A stretch of DNA of 64,000 nucleotides from Lunularia cruciata (taxonomy: Eukaryota > Streptophyta > Marchantiopsida > Lunulariales > Lunulariaceae), in contig OX419758.1 of NCBI GenBank assembly GCA_948567375.1, positions 23,565,001 through 23,629,000 on the forward strand, read 5' to 3'. Below are positions 1 to 11,563 of the stretch, one piece after another (within the stretch, counting starts at the first letter, position 1; every line of letters starts with the position of its first letter). Below the pieces are notes generated by a model. The model did no database searches and was not told where the DNA came from. It worked only from the letters and a program-made list of their open reading frames with translations. A program made the position numbers and the translations under genes.

Positions 1-263
1 AAGTGAGCTCTTTGGAGCTGCACTTCCAAGGTATACCTCTAATTTTGACTTGGATCACCAACCCTAATGGTTTCACTGACAACATACCCTATGGTGAAAA
101 TGGTGCAAGTTACGATGGGCCCTACAATGTAGTTAGTACTCCAAATAGGAAATCTGATCATCAACAAGTAGTTTGTGAGTAACTGCCAAAATACCTTTGA
201 CTGCCAACACTACTACTCTAGAGTCCAAGCACTCTAGGTGTGATGCTACAAATGGTGTGATAG

Positions 264-737
264 CTATTGTGTGTAAATACAACGCTATACAACATACATC
301 ATTGTCAACATCACACACTATAGATGCACAAATCATACATAAGTAATACATGGACTCTCAAGTGCCACAATCACTCCTTAGTTGGCGGTTAGGTCCCTCT
401 AACTCTAGATAGCCATCTACTCCATATATAAGGTTTACCCTATGGTGAGCAAAAGATCATGAGATCGGGTGTTATTGAGCCCTATTGTTAGTTGCATGTC
501 CTATTGTGTGTATATACAACGCTACACAACATACATCATTGTCAACATCACACACTATAGATGCACAACTCACACATAAGTCATACATGGACTCTCAAGT
601 GCCACAATCACCCCCTAGCTGGCGGTTAGGTCCCTCTAACTCTAGATAGCCATCTAATCCATATATATGGTATACCCTATGGTGAGCAAAAGATCATGAG
701 ATTGGGTGTTATTGAGCCCTATTGTTAGTTGCATGTC
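264..737. repeat. 237-bp tandem duplication in E2c 3' UTR and A block
   Basis: Two head-to-tail units of about 237 bp (264-500 and 501-737) carry the same order of 3' UTR, polypurine tract and A block. Both contain the CACAATC...CTAGC/TTAGT boundary and end near TTGCATGTCC. They differ by scattered point changes, so the duplication is not recent. It is absent from E2a and E2b. Confidence 0.85.
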
Positions 738-775
738 CACAATCTATACCATATAGAGGATGAACTAGCTATAGG

Positions 776-1757
776 TCAAGTACATATAAGACATAATTAT
801 TGTCTGGGCAGAACCACCATGAGAGGAGGAGTCAAACATGCCATATGCCATCCTCTCTAACAACTATCATACACTAACATAGTATCAGCTCCACCAAAAG
901 AGCTGCATAACATACACCACAAGCCTGCACATACAAGTGCCAAGCTTGGGTCCATAGTACCATCAATGTTTGGGAGGTGACATGGTGCACAAGTGCGCAC
1001 ATGATCCTTCCAATCAACACCATCATGTCCTTCCAACATTAGGACTCCAGATGGCAAGACCTCTTGGACTCTCAAGATAGTGCGGCCTATAGAAACATCA
1101 AGTGTTGTTGGTGTTGTTTGCTATAGATATACATAGTCACCTAGATGAATTGATGGAGCAAGGGTCTATAACCTCCTCCTCAAATGGTAGCATTATGCAA
1201 GGTATCTCCATGTTGAGTAATCGCTGAGTTCTAAAAAACCATCAGTATCACTCTCTGAAAGATCTCTCCCATTGAGAATATATGCTCATTTATACATTTG
1301 GATCACCCAAGTCCAAAACTACAGTAGCATCTCAATGAATGGCTACAAGTAAATATAGATCTTGTCCATGGACTAGAAAGTAAGGAGAGCAGGATGCTAA
1401 GGAGGCTTGCCGGTTGAACCAATAGCCCATGGCCAAGCAAGGTAATTGGAGATCCTAATCTCCCAAGTGGGCTCTTTGCAAACCATACTTTTGCGATCCT
1501 TTCTTCATCATCTAAACCACTCTCTTTGCTAAGCCATCTTCCTTAGGGTGATCTTGAGAGGTAGTATGATGATCAATCAAAGCTTTTTCACACAAGACCT
1601 GAAACTCTCCCAAGAACTATGTACCCTGATCAGTCAAAACCTCAATAGGTGCACCAAAATGACTAAGAACTTGATCTAAGAATGAGTAAGCCATCCCTTC
1701 ACTGGACTTGTTAGGAAGTACCACCAACTCAATCCACTTGGAAAAATTCTTCACTGT
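776..1757 (-). pseudogene. E2c integrase C-terminal half plus PHD finger remnant
   Basis: Frames on the minus strand reproduce E2a protein from the integrase core to the end. SKWIELV and HFGAP lead to LTDQG (second catalytic Asp region), and the later part contains CAPCHLPNIDGTMDPS followed by PHD-like CMLCSS and LVYDSC. One PHD cysteine has become tyrosine (VCDSC in E2a, VYDSC here). The frame is broken several times. The stop at 776-778 matches the E2a stop position. Only the 3' third of the polyprotein is present, so no function is expected. Confidence 0.8.
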
Positions 1758-2188
1758 AAAAGACCATGACCAAGGAGAGAAATAGGAGAATGGAAGCCTA
1801 CATTGAGACACTTGAATGAGGGAAAACTGCAAATGCCTAGCATGAGCTTTGGCTCTTGTATTTCTAGGGATCATACAAGGCTCTTGAGAAGCTTCTCAAG
1901 AAGCTTCCTTGAGCCACTTTCTTGGAGTGCAAGCCAAGTTAATTGGGAAGCTTCTCAAGAAGCTTCCCTCTAGAAGTCACTTACTTGGCATGCAAGCTAA
2001 GCTAATTGGAACCTTCTAGAAGCTTCCTTCTAGAAGCTACTTACTTGAAGTGCAAGCTAAGCTAGAAGCTATAGAAGCTAAGTGAAGCTTCCCAAGAAGC
2101 TTCCTAGATACTTCTAGAACATTCTAGGCTAATTTTTCTTATTTGCTACTTTGTTAGCAACTTTGTCGCTAAACTTCATATTGTTACA
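1758..2188 (-). repeat. Chromovirus 3' LTR (truncated) rich in AAGCTTCT palindromes
   Basis: Read on the minus strand, the LTR begins TGTAACAATATG at 2188, directly after a purine-rich stretch (2189-2203) that fits a polypurine tract and follows the chromodomain stop codon. The body holds at least four copies of short units built on the self-complementary AGAAGCTTCT, alternating with TTAGCTTGCA and AAGTAAGT motifs. The downstream end is lost at the junction with the E2c integrase at about 1757. Confidence 0.65.
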
Positions 2189-2206
2189 TATTCCTCCACC
2201 ACTAGT

Positions 2207-4803
2207 TCATGATGTCCTCGTCGCCATTGAAGCTTCAAACTCCTGGAGGGCCATCCGTGCATTCTGGAGGTGAGAAAGATGTTCCCATGTAACATCATGA
2301 AGGAGATACCCTTTCCAAAGGGTATCTCCTTTATGATACTTTGTATGTTGTTGGCATCCTTGTTGAATGTTGCAACATGCAAGTATACAATCAACTTTGT
2401 ACTCCTCATGATCATTGATAGGGATGGGAGGAGGAGGTTGAACCTGTAATACCCATTTGTGCATGTGTATGGTATTGTGATATTTAGCTTAGTATTACAA
2501 GTACTTGAGAGTTTATTATTTATATAGAGATAAAGGATGGTTCTAGATTAGTCATGATTAGCTAAATTTAGTCATAGCTAAGATAGAGGGGACCTTACTT
2601 TAGAGGAAGTGGAAAAGATGACCACCACTATTTTGGACTCTAGTGTGTTGACTTGGTATTATTCCTAGGTGTTTGGCTTTGAGGAAAGAGTTGAGAAATC
2701 TTAGGCCCGCAAGCCTTTTTGTTTTGGATTCTTCTATAGTCCAAGGATAGCCCATGTGAAGGAATCCTTGACTCAATGGTTGGTCAAGATAAGATCATAT
2801 GCTTAGTGGAATATGCCCATATGGATAGATATTCCTTTATACTTTTTTGACTTTACTTGACTTTTAGCCTAGTAACTTGAGTTACTCCAATGATTAGTAA
2901 TTTGGTGCATAACTGTTTCACAAGTATATAAACAAGGGGTGAGGAAGTACTCATCATCCTTTCATTTGCAACTATCTCTCTCTCATTGAGTTCTTTAGTG
3001 AGCAATGTCTTGAGTATTGGAGTGTTAGCCTTGGAAGAGTATGATGGAGTTGGGGTTCTTTGCCTTCTTAGTCCATGGTGCGCTACCATAATAGCCATCA
3101 GAGGTTCATCCTGAGTGAGAGACAGGCTGACTCACAAACCCAAGAGGAAAAAGAAGATAGGTTAGGAACAAAGGGTTTCAACTTGGAAATGTGAAAAATA
3201 GGGTGGATGCGCATATGACAAGGTAAAGCAAGTTGATAAGCAATAGGAGAGATGATTTGTGTGACCTCAAAGTGTCCTATCCAATTTGGGATGAGTTTAT
3301 GAACTTGGGTATCAAGTGGGAGGGCTAGGTTACTAGAGGATAGCATGAGTTTATCACCAACTTCAAAGGTGAGATCACAATGATGGTGGTCTGCATATTG
3401 TTTTTGACAATTCTGAGCAACAAGGAGGTGAGATTTTGGCTTGTTGGAGATTGGGATATGGTGGTCAAGAAGGTTGAAGTATGAGGGACTTGAGATGGAG
3501 GAGGAGTAAGAAGAGAATTTGGAACAAGCAGATCTTGGCCAAAATTGAGAAAGAAGGGAGAAAATCCGGTGCTTGCATGTCTGGAATTATTGTAAGCAAA
3601 TTCTGCAGCTGCAAGTCACTCAAACCCAATTGGTATGGTGGACATTGACAAAGGCACACAACATATCCCCCAAGGTACAATTTTCACATTCAGTTTGTCT
3701 ATCAGTTTGAGGATGATAGGCTGTGAACAAAGCAAGCTTGGTGCCGAGTATTTGGAAGAGTGCTTGCCAAAACTTCCTGGTGAATCAAAGATCATGGTTG
3801 GAGATGAGTGCACATGGCATCCCATGATGCTTGAAGATATTGTCAAAGTAGATTTGCACTAAGGTTGGAGCCATCCACAATATTAACGGTTGGTGCCAAG
3901 TGGATTTGCTTACTGAGCTTATCCACAAGCACCATAATTGTTGTGTGTCCTTGCTTTGTTTGGAGCAAGGATAAGATGAGATCCAAGCTCACATGTTTTC
4001 ATTTAGTGGATAGAATGGGGAGTGGTTGAAAGAGTCCACTTGGCTTTTGGTTGCTGGCCTTGTTATGTTGGCAACTCTCACATGATTGGATAAACTCTTG
4101 AACATCTTGTGTCATGTTGGGCCACCAACATTGGTGTTGGAGGGTACCCAAGGTCTTGTCCACAACAAGGTGCCCAACTATTGGTAAATCATGGGCTTCT
4201 TGAAGGCATACAAGTCGGAGATCACCTTTAGTCAGAACATAGATCCGGTCCTCATGGAATAGAAGGCCCTCCTTGAAGGAGAAGGTGTTGTACTCCTTGT
4301 TGCATGTTGTAAGACAACCATGTACCATTTGGAAGAAGGGATCTTGTTGTAGAGTTGACTGAAACTTGTTTTGGACCTTGGAGTCAATTGACACTATCAT
4401 AATTGCTACTGTGATGAGAGGAAGAGATTTCAAATCAGATCACCTTGATAGTACATCAAGGATGACATGGAACCAACCTGGTTTGTACTCAAGTTTGATA
4501 TCAAACAATTAGAGTTGTTCCTCCCATCGATGATGTTGACTCTTCATGTGTTCCAAGTGTAAGTCTACAACAATGGTTTGTGATCAGTTTGCATGATCAC
4601 TTGTTTTCCCAAGAGATAATGCCTCCATACTTTGGTGGCATATACCATTGCAAGTTGTTCTTGGTCTGGAGTAGAGTAATTTCTTTCAGCCATATTTAGT
4701 TGGCAAGACACAAAGGCAATGGGATGTAGTCCATATGGGAATTCTTGTTGCAACACGGCTCCAATTTCAAAGTTAAAAGCATCAAAATCAACCACATAGG
4801 GTA
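2207..4803 (-). pseudogene. Chromovirus (Ty3/gypsy) pol 3' part: RNase H, integrase, chromodomain
   Basis: The minus strand encodes RNase H (DFDAFNFEIGAVLQQEF, later TDHKPLL), the integrase zinc-binding region (H near GHLVVDK, then CESCQ at about 4065) and the integrase C-terminus (MRIHPIFHISKLKPF). After the solo LTR gap it continues into a chromodomain with EEYKVDCIL and LWKGY..HDVTWE..SHLQNA at about 2425-2220. A C-terminal chromodomain defines chromoviruses, where it is thought to guide integration to marked histones. Frames are interrupted throughout. The coding region is split by the solo LTR at 2445-3136; removing it joins the integrase tail to the chromodomain linker PPPPIP in frame. 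The 5' part is missing at 4803. Confidence 0.8.
2445..3136 (+). mobile_element. Solo LTR of gypsy family Y, TSD AACC
   Basis: A 692-bp LTR begins TGTAATACCC and ends GACTCACA. It is flanked by the 4-bp direct repeat AACC (2441-2444 and 3137-3140). A TATATAAAC box near 2930 fits a promoter in plus orientation. The same LTR recurs at 28032-28723 (also 692 bp), 55756-56431 and 62839-63150. It sits inside the chromovirus pol gene and is presumably what remained after recombination between two LTRs. Confidence 0.9.
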
Positions 4804-4811
4804 GCTGAGGA

Positions 4812-5940
4812 GGATGGGTCTTGAATTCAAGGTTGTCACACCATTGCTGGAGCTACTGAAAGAGCATCAGAAAGTAATTCACCAAGATCGTAGAAAGGTG
4901 ATGAATGAGTTGCAGGTGGTGAAGCATCTATTGAGTGAAGTGAAGGGGTTGCAGGAGCAAGAAGTCCAAAGAAATGAAGAAATTGAAGAACTTTAGAGAG
5001 ATGAAGTCTTGAAGAAGAAGACTTTTGAGATGTTACAAGAGAGTTGGGAGTCAAGAGGGAGAGAATTGCAAAAGCAAGCGGGGGAATTGAAAGAGCAGGC
5101 AATGTTGCTGAGCAAAATGAAGGAGGAAGTGAGTGATGTGGGCATCAAGAATATTCATTTGAAGGCGACGGCAACAATAATGGAGCAGGAGTTGGATAGC
5201 TTGAAGAAGAGTGCAGCTAGGAAGGATCAACCATGGCAGAGAGAGTTAGCAGTCAAGCATGTAGAAGAAGAATGATTGCGGGAGCTGGTGCAAAGTGCGG
5301 AGCTACAAAGTTCACAATATGCGGAGGAGAAAAAGATGCTCGCTGCTGAGTACCAAGACAAGCTGAAGATGTATTGTGAAGAGTTGAAGGCAGAGCGATC
5401 GTGAGGGTATGAGTCAGAATTGGTGGGAGATGTAGCAGGCAAATTGAGAGCTATGTTGTGCACTGAGGCAAAAGGGAGATTAGAAGAGGCACGTTTGCAT
5501 GAGCTCAAGTTGCTTGTACAAGGAAGAGGAGAGTTAAAGATGTAGATATGAATATTTTGCTGATCCAATTTGAGGGAGAGAGTAGATCGAAAGATGTTAG
5601 AAGTAGAGGATGATGTTAGTCTCAGATTAGATTTAGTCAATTCAGAGTTAGAGAAAATTAGGAGTAGTGTGACAAGGGATATGAAGTCTAATGTTGTAGA
5701 GATTGGAGTACAGGTGTCATCGGACTTGTTATTTGACACATTAGAGAAGAGTGGGTCAGGAGATAAAGAAGTAGATGGAGTAATCGGAGCTCAATTGTAG
5801 TTCCTAGTGTAGAAGTAGTAGAAGTAGTGAAGGATTTGGTAGAATCAAATATACCCAAAGAAGGAGAAGTACTAGGAAGATCATCGGGTTTGGAAGCCGA
5901 TGATGAGGTAGACATCGGATTGGGGTTGTACCAATTTTGA
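4812..5940 (+). pseudogene. Coiled-coil ORF of gypsy family Z (3' part, broken)
   Basis: The plus strand encodes long charged heptad-like stretches (LLELLKEHQKV, then QVVKHLLSEVKGLQEQEVQRNEE) and an acidic tail with TLEKSGSGDKEVD. The same protein is found on the minus strand at 33153-35834 and 37185-39100, where it lies downstream of an integrase. It is therefore the post-pol ORF of a retroelement rather than a host gene. Stops (such as before 5000 and 5275) and frameshifts break it. The family is not one I recognise. The composition suggests a rod-like structural protein. The upstream pol is missing at 4812. Confidence 0.7.
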
Positions 5941-6064
5941 GATAGGAAGAGGCAGATATGAAGAGATGGATTGTAAGTTTGGATCTGTAAGTAGGAAGAG
6001 ATGTTAGGAAATGGTGCATAAGTAGGAAGAACTGCCATTTTCTTTAGTATTTAAGGGGAGCATT

Positions 6065-6727
6065 CACAGTACTATGTTGTTCAATATTCATATTTTTGAA
6101 GATAGATAAAGCAAAGTGTTGTTTTTAGTGCTCGTCGCTTGAGCTTAATTCCGATTGTCAATTCTATGTTTGCGTTTGTGAGTGTGTGGAAAATTCCAAA
6201 GTGCAAGTCAGTATGTTTGTGGATGGTGGATTCTACAGCTGTGATCTTCATTCTATGTGTGTGATCCTGAGTGAAGTGCATCGGAGCAATGCCTTGATAG
6301 ATCTGAGAGGAATTGTAGTGTTGGTAGTATTCTGCATTTGTGAGTGCAGCATAAAGTTGATGTGAAGCAATTTTGATCAAGGAAGTTGTGCCTTTAGTGG
6401 AGGGGTGGAACACAATTCTGAGGCAAAATTGTTCTCTACAGTGAAGTTCCATCTTCAGGAGAATCTGAATCATCACAATCAAGAGTTGTTTGGACAAAAT
6501 TTGCTATGTTGTGATTATATGTGTATGTATTTGTGACAAAGTTGTCAAGATTGTGAGCTTGTTCTCTCTCTTCTGGGTGTAGTTTCTACCTGAGAGATTA
6601 AAGAAGAAATCAAGAAGAACTACAAGTTATTGTTTGACTTTGTATTTGAACAATTCTGAATCATATCTCTACGGGAACAAACTTTACTTACCTGATTACC
6701 GCAAAAGTGATATTTGCCGGGTTGTCA
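6065..6727 (+). repeat. 3' LTR of gypsy family Z
   Basis: A purine run TTAAGGGGAG at 6051-6060 follows the coiled-coil ORF and fits a polypurine tract. The LTR starts just after it (first base uncertain between 6061 and 6075) and ends GGTTGTCA at 6727. The same LTR occurs inverted at 32362-33025 and, truncated, at 36957-37292. Beyond 6727 the sequence switches to minus-strand integrase of element H. Confidence 0.7.
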
Positions 6728-7261
6728 TAGTGTCAAGGGATGCTCACCATACATGAGGAAGAACAGAGTGACCTAGGTGGATGCATTCACTGAATTGTTG
6801 TAAGTGAATTCCACCAACGGGAATAGGGTGTCCCACCTCTCTTGCTCTTCTAAGATGAAGCCGTGTAAACATGTCTTCAATCATGCGATTAGCCCACTCT
6901 GTTTGGCCATTTGTTTGTGGGTGATAAGCTATGGACATGGTCAACTTTGTTTTGAAGAAACCAAAGAGTGTTTGCCAAAACAAACTAGTGAATTGAGTGC
7001 CTCTATTGGCGATAAGTACTCTAGACAGACCATGGTGAGAGAAGACTGCATCTAAGTATAATTGAGCTAGTTGTGGAGCTATCACATCCTTGGTGGTAGT
7101 GCAAACATGAATCATTTTGCTAAGCCGGTCCACAAAGAACACGATGGAGTCAAATCCTAAGGTGGTCTTGGGTAATTTACAGACGAGATCCATACTCACT
7201 TGTTCCCAACATTGGGTAGGCATGGAGAGAGGTTGAAGGAGCACTGTAGGAGCTTGATTAG
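6728..7261 (-). pseudogene. Element H integrase core (broken)
   Basis: The minus-strand protein shows the retroviral integrase core: VSMDLVCKLP carries the first catalytic Asp, IANRGTQF sits where family members have a DRG or DQG motif (Asp changed to Asn), and YHPQTNGQTEWANR supplies the Glu. The zinc-binding N-terminus is missing because the sequence jumps from mid RNase H (about 7290) straight to the integrase core. The C-terminus is cut by the family Z LTR at 6727. Loss of the second Asp and both ends rules out activity. Confidence 0.85.
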
Positions 7262-8420
7262 AGGCTTTGTTCTATTGATGAAGTAGAAAGATGCCATCCG
7301 TCATGCCACTCTTGTTGTAGGATTGCTCCTATTGCTACGCCTAATGAATTTGTAGCCAACTTGATTGGTCGTTTTGGGTCATGCCACTTCAAGATTGGTG
7401 CATGTAGCAAGGTAGCTTTCAATTCTTGAAAGGCCAACTCTTGTGCGGTTCCCTAAGTCCACTTCTTCCCCTTGCCAAGTAGTGCCATTAAAGGTTGTGC
7501 AACCTTGGAGAAGTCCTTGACAAATCTATGATAGAATCCCGTCAACCCCAAGAAGCTCTTGAGTTGAGTCTGATCTTCTGGAGCATGCCATTTTTGAATG
7601 ACCTCTATTTTATCTGTCAATACTTGAATGCCCTTTGCACTTACTCTATGCTTCAAGTAGTCTACTTCAGACTTGCCAAACTTGCTATTTGAGATTTTGG
7701 CATATAATTGGTTTTGTCTTAGAATCTGGAGGACTTCTCGTAGATGTTGTTTGTGTTCCATCATTGTGCTACTGTATACTAAGATATCATCCGAGAAGAC
7801 AATAACAGACTTATCCAAGTATGGACAAAATATGTCATTCATTAGACTCATGAAAGTGGCAGGTGCATTGGTGAGGCCAAAAGGCATCACAAGATACTCG
7901 AAATGGCCATACTTGGTTTGAAAGGCAGTTTTGTACACATCCTCCTCTGCAATTCACATTTGATTGTGACCGCTCTACAAGTCCAATTTGGTGAAGTATC
8001 TTGCTCCATGGAGTTGATCAAACAGGTCATCCATGCAAGGTAAGGGGTATTTGTTCTTCACCATTTGCTGATTGAGACCTCGATAGTCAATGCACATGTG
8101 CATTGTACCATCCTTCCTCTTCACAAATAAGACAGGAGCCCCGTATCGTTATACGCTAGGTTGGATGAACCCCTTCTGCAATATCTTCTCAATTTGAGTC
8201 TTACACTCCTCCAACTCATGCGGTGATACGCGATATGGGGCCTTACAAGGAGGTGTCTTCCCTGGGAGTGTCTCAATTTTATGATTTACTTTCCTTTTTG
8301 GTGGTAATCCTAAGGGTAGATCATTGGGAAAGACATCCATTGCATCCTTCAATTTCTCAGGAACTTGTCCATCAAGTTGTGCACTCTGGACTTCTCTTCT
8401 TAGACCCATGAAACATCTAT
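7262..8420 (-). pseudogene. Element H reverse transcriptase and partial RNase H
   Basis: RT motifs in minus-strand order are [32 protein letters not shown] followed by a TAG where Arg is expected, [13 protein letters not shown], and the catalytic FSDDILVYS (about 7790). The connection domain [11 protein letters not shown] and an RNase H start (GVAIGAILQQE at about 7330) follow, then a deletion into integrase. The layout is typical plant Ty3/gypsy. Several in-frame stops are present. Confidence 0.85.
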
Positions 8421-8713
8421 CAATCTTACAGACAGTTGCAATCCCTATGACATATAGAGACAGATCCTACTTGGGTGATTTTTCCTTAACCCCAATGATT
8501 GACCATTGGTGGGTTCTCACTACTTTCTTCCTCCAATCTACCATAGGGTTGTAATGCTCCATCTATGGCATGCCTAAGATTGCATCATAACGAGCTAATT
8601 GTATCACTCACCACTCAATTGCTTCCTGATATTCTCCTATAGAGAGTGTTACCCGTCTAGGTAATGATTCAATCCTCTTTGTTTGCCCGTTAGGCAACTC
8701 TACTTCTTCACTC

Positions 8714-9784
8714 CTATCCCTCTCTAGATCCATTCCCAATCTTATTGCAACATAGCAAGATAAGAAATTCTATTGCTCCCGGATTGATTAATACTCTCAC
8801 TCGATTGCCTTCTAGGACTCCATTCATGACAATCAATTGTGAGGTTGCCTTTTGGGATCTTTGTGCATTAGTCTTCTTCCCTCCCTCACTTCTTTTCTTC
8901 CTTATTGAGCCAGTAAGGCTACGAGGTACATTTATTGGCAATCTTTGTTTTCCAAAGTGATTTCCACCTCTTCCTCTTCAATGTGCCTCTCCATGTTGTT
9001 CAAAGATTACCTGTACAAAGGCCGAGAGCCTCTAGGGAAAAAAGTGCAATAGTTGGTAAATATATGCCCAATATGGCCACAATTGTAACAACGGCGTTGT
9101 TCTCCTCAAGTTCCTTCTCCTCGTGGGACTCCATCTCTTTGTTCTTCTACCCATCTACGCTCCCCTTGAAGTGGTCGTGCTCCTTGATCTTGAAATTGAA
9201 GGTTGCCCAATTCCATCGATATTGGTCCACCCATGTGTGGCATTTCTGCCCAATAATGTTAAGGTGGAACTACTCCTTCACATCCACCCAATGCTCTTGC
9301 TATTCTGTACGCACAAGCAATGGCTTCAAATACCATGCAAGGATTTTGCACCATGACTTCTTGGCAAATCCGCTCCGTTAACCCTTGTTTGAAATTGTTG
9401 AGAGCCTTTGCTGGACTCATATTGGTTATTGCAACTTGTAGATCCAAAAATGCCTCCACATACTCTTGTACGCTATTCTTCTGTCTCAATCTCCATAGTT
9501 GGGTTTGAGTCATCTGCACAGAATCCACCGATTGGAAATTCTTTAGCAATCCTTCTTGCATTGTTGTCTGTGTGACCTCCCTTCTCTTTGCCAATGTGGA
9601 TTGTTCCCAAGCATCATACCACGTGAGGGCTTTATCAATCAAGTACCCACATGCAAACACGCGTGCAACATGCTCCGTGATCTCTGTTGAGAACAATCAT
9701 AAATATTGATTCATTTCTCAAGATCTAATTTTCCACTACTCCTATCATACGCTACTCCTTGTAAGGCTTGATGTTGCAGGTCTT
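8714..9784 (-). pseudogene. Element H gag C-terminal part, zinc knuckle and protease
   Basis: The gag core reads WYDAWEQSTLAKRREVT, then VQEYVEAFLDLQ and FKQGLTERI, typical of plant gypsy capsid. A degenerate zinc knuckle (CYNCGHIGH) lies near 9085. The aspartic protease motif near 8790 reads VLINPGA, where an active enzyme would have Asp in place of Asn. The gag N-terminus lies on the far side of E2a and E2b, in 19749-19893 and 29792-29885. Confidence 0.75.
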
Positions 9785-10219
9785 TGTCACGCCATTTGTA
9801 GTTCTGCATCTAGTTGCTCGGACCCTGGAGTTCGAGTGATAGTAGTTAGAGTTATTTCAGTAGTATCTCAGAGACTACTTTCCGACGGTCAGATTTGGTG
9901 TTCGGGGTACTGACTTCACGGTAGGGCCCACCATCACTTTGCACCGTCGAGTGTGCCATTAGTGGGACCGTTAGGGTTTCAGGGCTAGCTCAAGTCCAGG
10001 GGTATAGTTTTGAAGGTGAGCTCCAGAGAGCTCACTTCTTTGATGTTGAGCCTTCAAGTTCCTGGCTATGGTGGACAGAGGCCGGCGAGCGTCACCTGGA
10101 TTCTCTATGCTTGAATGGGTGTGGCTTGACTGTAATCAGTGCCCAGTTGTTGGCAGTTTATAGAGTGACAGATCAAGTACTGATCTGAGTTGAGTTGAGA
10201 ATGTTAAGCAATCTGATTA
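9785..10219 (+). repeat. E2a 5' terminal repeat, B block only
   Basis: The block begins TGTCACGCC and ends CAATCTGATTA, and is followed by CATCAGAGAAG instead of the A block that follows B at the 3' end. It contains the hairpin GTGAGCTC-CAGA-GAGCTCAC at 10016-10035 and a short TTGAG run near 10190. It aligns with 19145-19604. Confidence 0.88.
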
Positions 10220-11563
10220 CATCAGAGAAGTGAAGTCAAGGGGAAATCAGGTGCAGGAACGTTGAGTGTTGGTGGTATCTCCAAGCTCGGTGGATCGTGG
10301 TAGCTCGATTCAGGTTTTGTGTTTCCCTAGTGTGAGGAAGCTCATGTAGTTGATGCAAATTTGGTAGTTAGGCGGAATGTGTGCGGAAGCGTTGGCCAAA
10401 TTTTGAGCAAAGAAGGAGCAATTTTCGAGCAGTGTTGTGATTTTGAGCTCAAGAGGTGAAGGCAGGACCAATTTGCTACGAGTTGGGCTCAGAAAGTGAA
10501 ATTGAAGGTGGAGTTGGAAAGCTCTTCTCATGAAATTGTGATTTGGAAAAACCCGTTTTGTCAATTTGGCTCGAGTGGAAAGTTAGCGGGGGATTTGGCG
10601 GACATCCATCTTTAGGGTTTACGTCAGATTTTGGGCCAGAATTGGAGGAGTTTTGCTGTTTGGCCAGATTTGGAGAAGTTTCGCTAGTTTGGAGGAGTTT
10701 CGCAGATTTGGAGAAATTTTGCCAATTTTGGAGGAGGTTCGAAGTGGCAACAAGAAAGGCCTCATTTGGCTGAATTTTGGCATTTAGAGGTTTAGAGGCT
10801 TCGAGGCATAGAGCTATGGGCTACAAAGGCCTAGAAGGGCCAGCAAGCCAGCTTGCTGGCGTGAGGCTAGCTAGTTTAGAGTAGATCTTGGTCATTGGTT
10901 GGCAAAATCTGCCTTTCTTGCTAGATTGTGCGCAACAGGGTTTGACCCCTAGATCTCTTGTTCCTAGACTGGTGCCCTAGCCAACTGGTCCACCCTCACT
11001 TGTTGTCATAGTGACTGCGCCACTGTTATCTACACACATGTAGCTTTGGCTAGGAGAGGCAATTTGATCCCATTCTTGGTGATCCTGGTAGCTTAGGATT
11101 TAGATACGAACTGCTCTTATGTCAAATGCCAAATGGTGGCAGAGTCAGTCCCATGTTGTGTTATGAGATGGAGGGTTTTTGTTTAGATTTCTTGTGATTG
11201 GATCCCCTCCATTCTCTGCTTCTTGTTTGTGCACCACGTTTGTGTGAGGTGCCCTAACTTTTGAGCGTTGGTGCTCTGGTGTGCTCTCGGTGGTGAGGCT
11301 GGAGTGATGACCAGTCAGACTACCTTTGTTTCTCTCCGGTGAGGCAGGAAGTGATGACGTGCAGACCATGAGAGTGCGTGTTATGATGGCAGGTTACAAG
11401 TTGCCCTTCCTCTAGTGTAGTTATCTCGGTTAGAGTTACATTAGTGGGTGGTGTTTAGTTGGTGTTGGCATGCGGTGGTGTTGGCACTTGGTGGGGCACT
11501 TGCGGTTGCGACTTGCTGTTGCAGTTGGTGGTTTGGGTTTGTTGGTGTGGTTACTTTGTCACG
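10220..11563 (+). other. E2a 5' leader, non-coding
   Basis: About 1.34 kb between the 5' B block and the gag start. No reading frame is conserved with the matching leader of E2b (20347-21645), although the nucleotides are well conserved. It contains T/G-rich stretches with repeated GGAGAAGTTTTG-like units near 10640-10740 and the antisense tRNA-like module at 10938-10992. A long structured leader is common in gypsy elements. Confidence 0.7.
10938..10992 (-). other. tRNA-like module with A-box and B-box in E2a leader
   Basis: On the minus strand, TGGACCAGTTGG (10992-10981) matches the Pol III A-box consensus at all but one position, and GGGTCAAACCC (10948-10938) is a reasonable B-box. The 32-nt gap is the usual tRNA spacing. 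The B-box arm can fold (AGGG...CCCT). I could not build a convincing acceptor stem, so this is not called a tRNA gene. The same module is at 21105-21051 in E2b. Confidence 0.5.

Larger units (their letters stand above)
1..1757 (-). mobile_element. E2-family gypsy retrotransposon, 3' fragment (copy E2c)
   Basis: This is a third, more diverged copy of the methyltransferase-bearing E2 family, read right to left. It starts at about 1757 inside the integrase core (residues SKWIELV, then LTDQG), passes through the integrase C-terminus and a damaged PHD finger, then the 3' UTR, the A block and the B repeat, and runs off the window at base 1. The order polypurine tract, A, B matches E2a and E2b. At 1757 it abuts the LTR of a minus-strand chromovirus. 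The left end of the element lies outside the window, so its target-site duplication cannot be checked. Confidence 0.85.

Noticed and set aside
2853-3098. Minus-strand ORF shared with 28455-28685
   Set aside because: Both lie inside copies of the same LTR, so the similarity reflects the repeat and not a gene.
10920-11005. Functional tRNA gene
   Set aside because: A- and B-box-like sequences are present but no convincing acceptor stem or full cloverleaf could be drawn.
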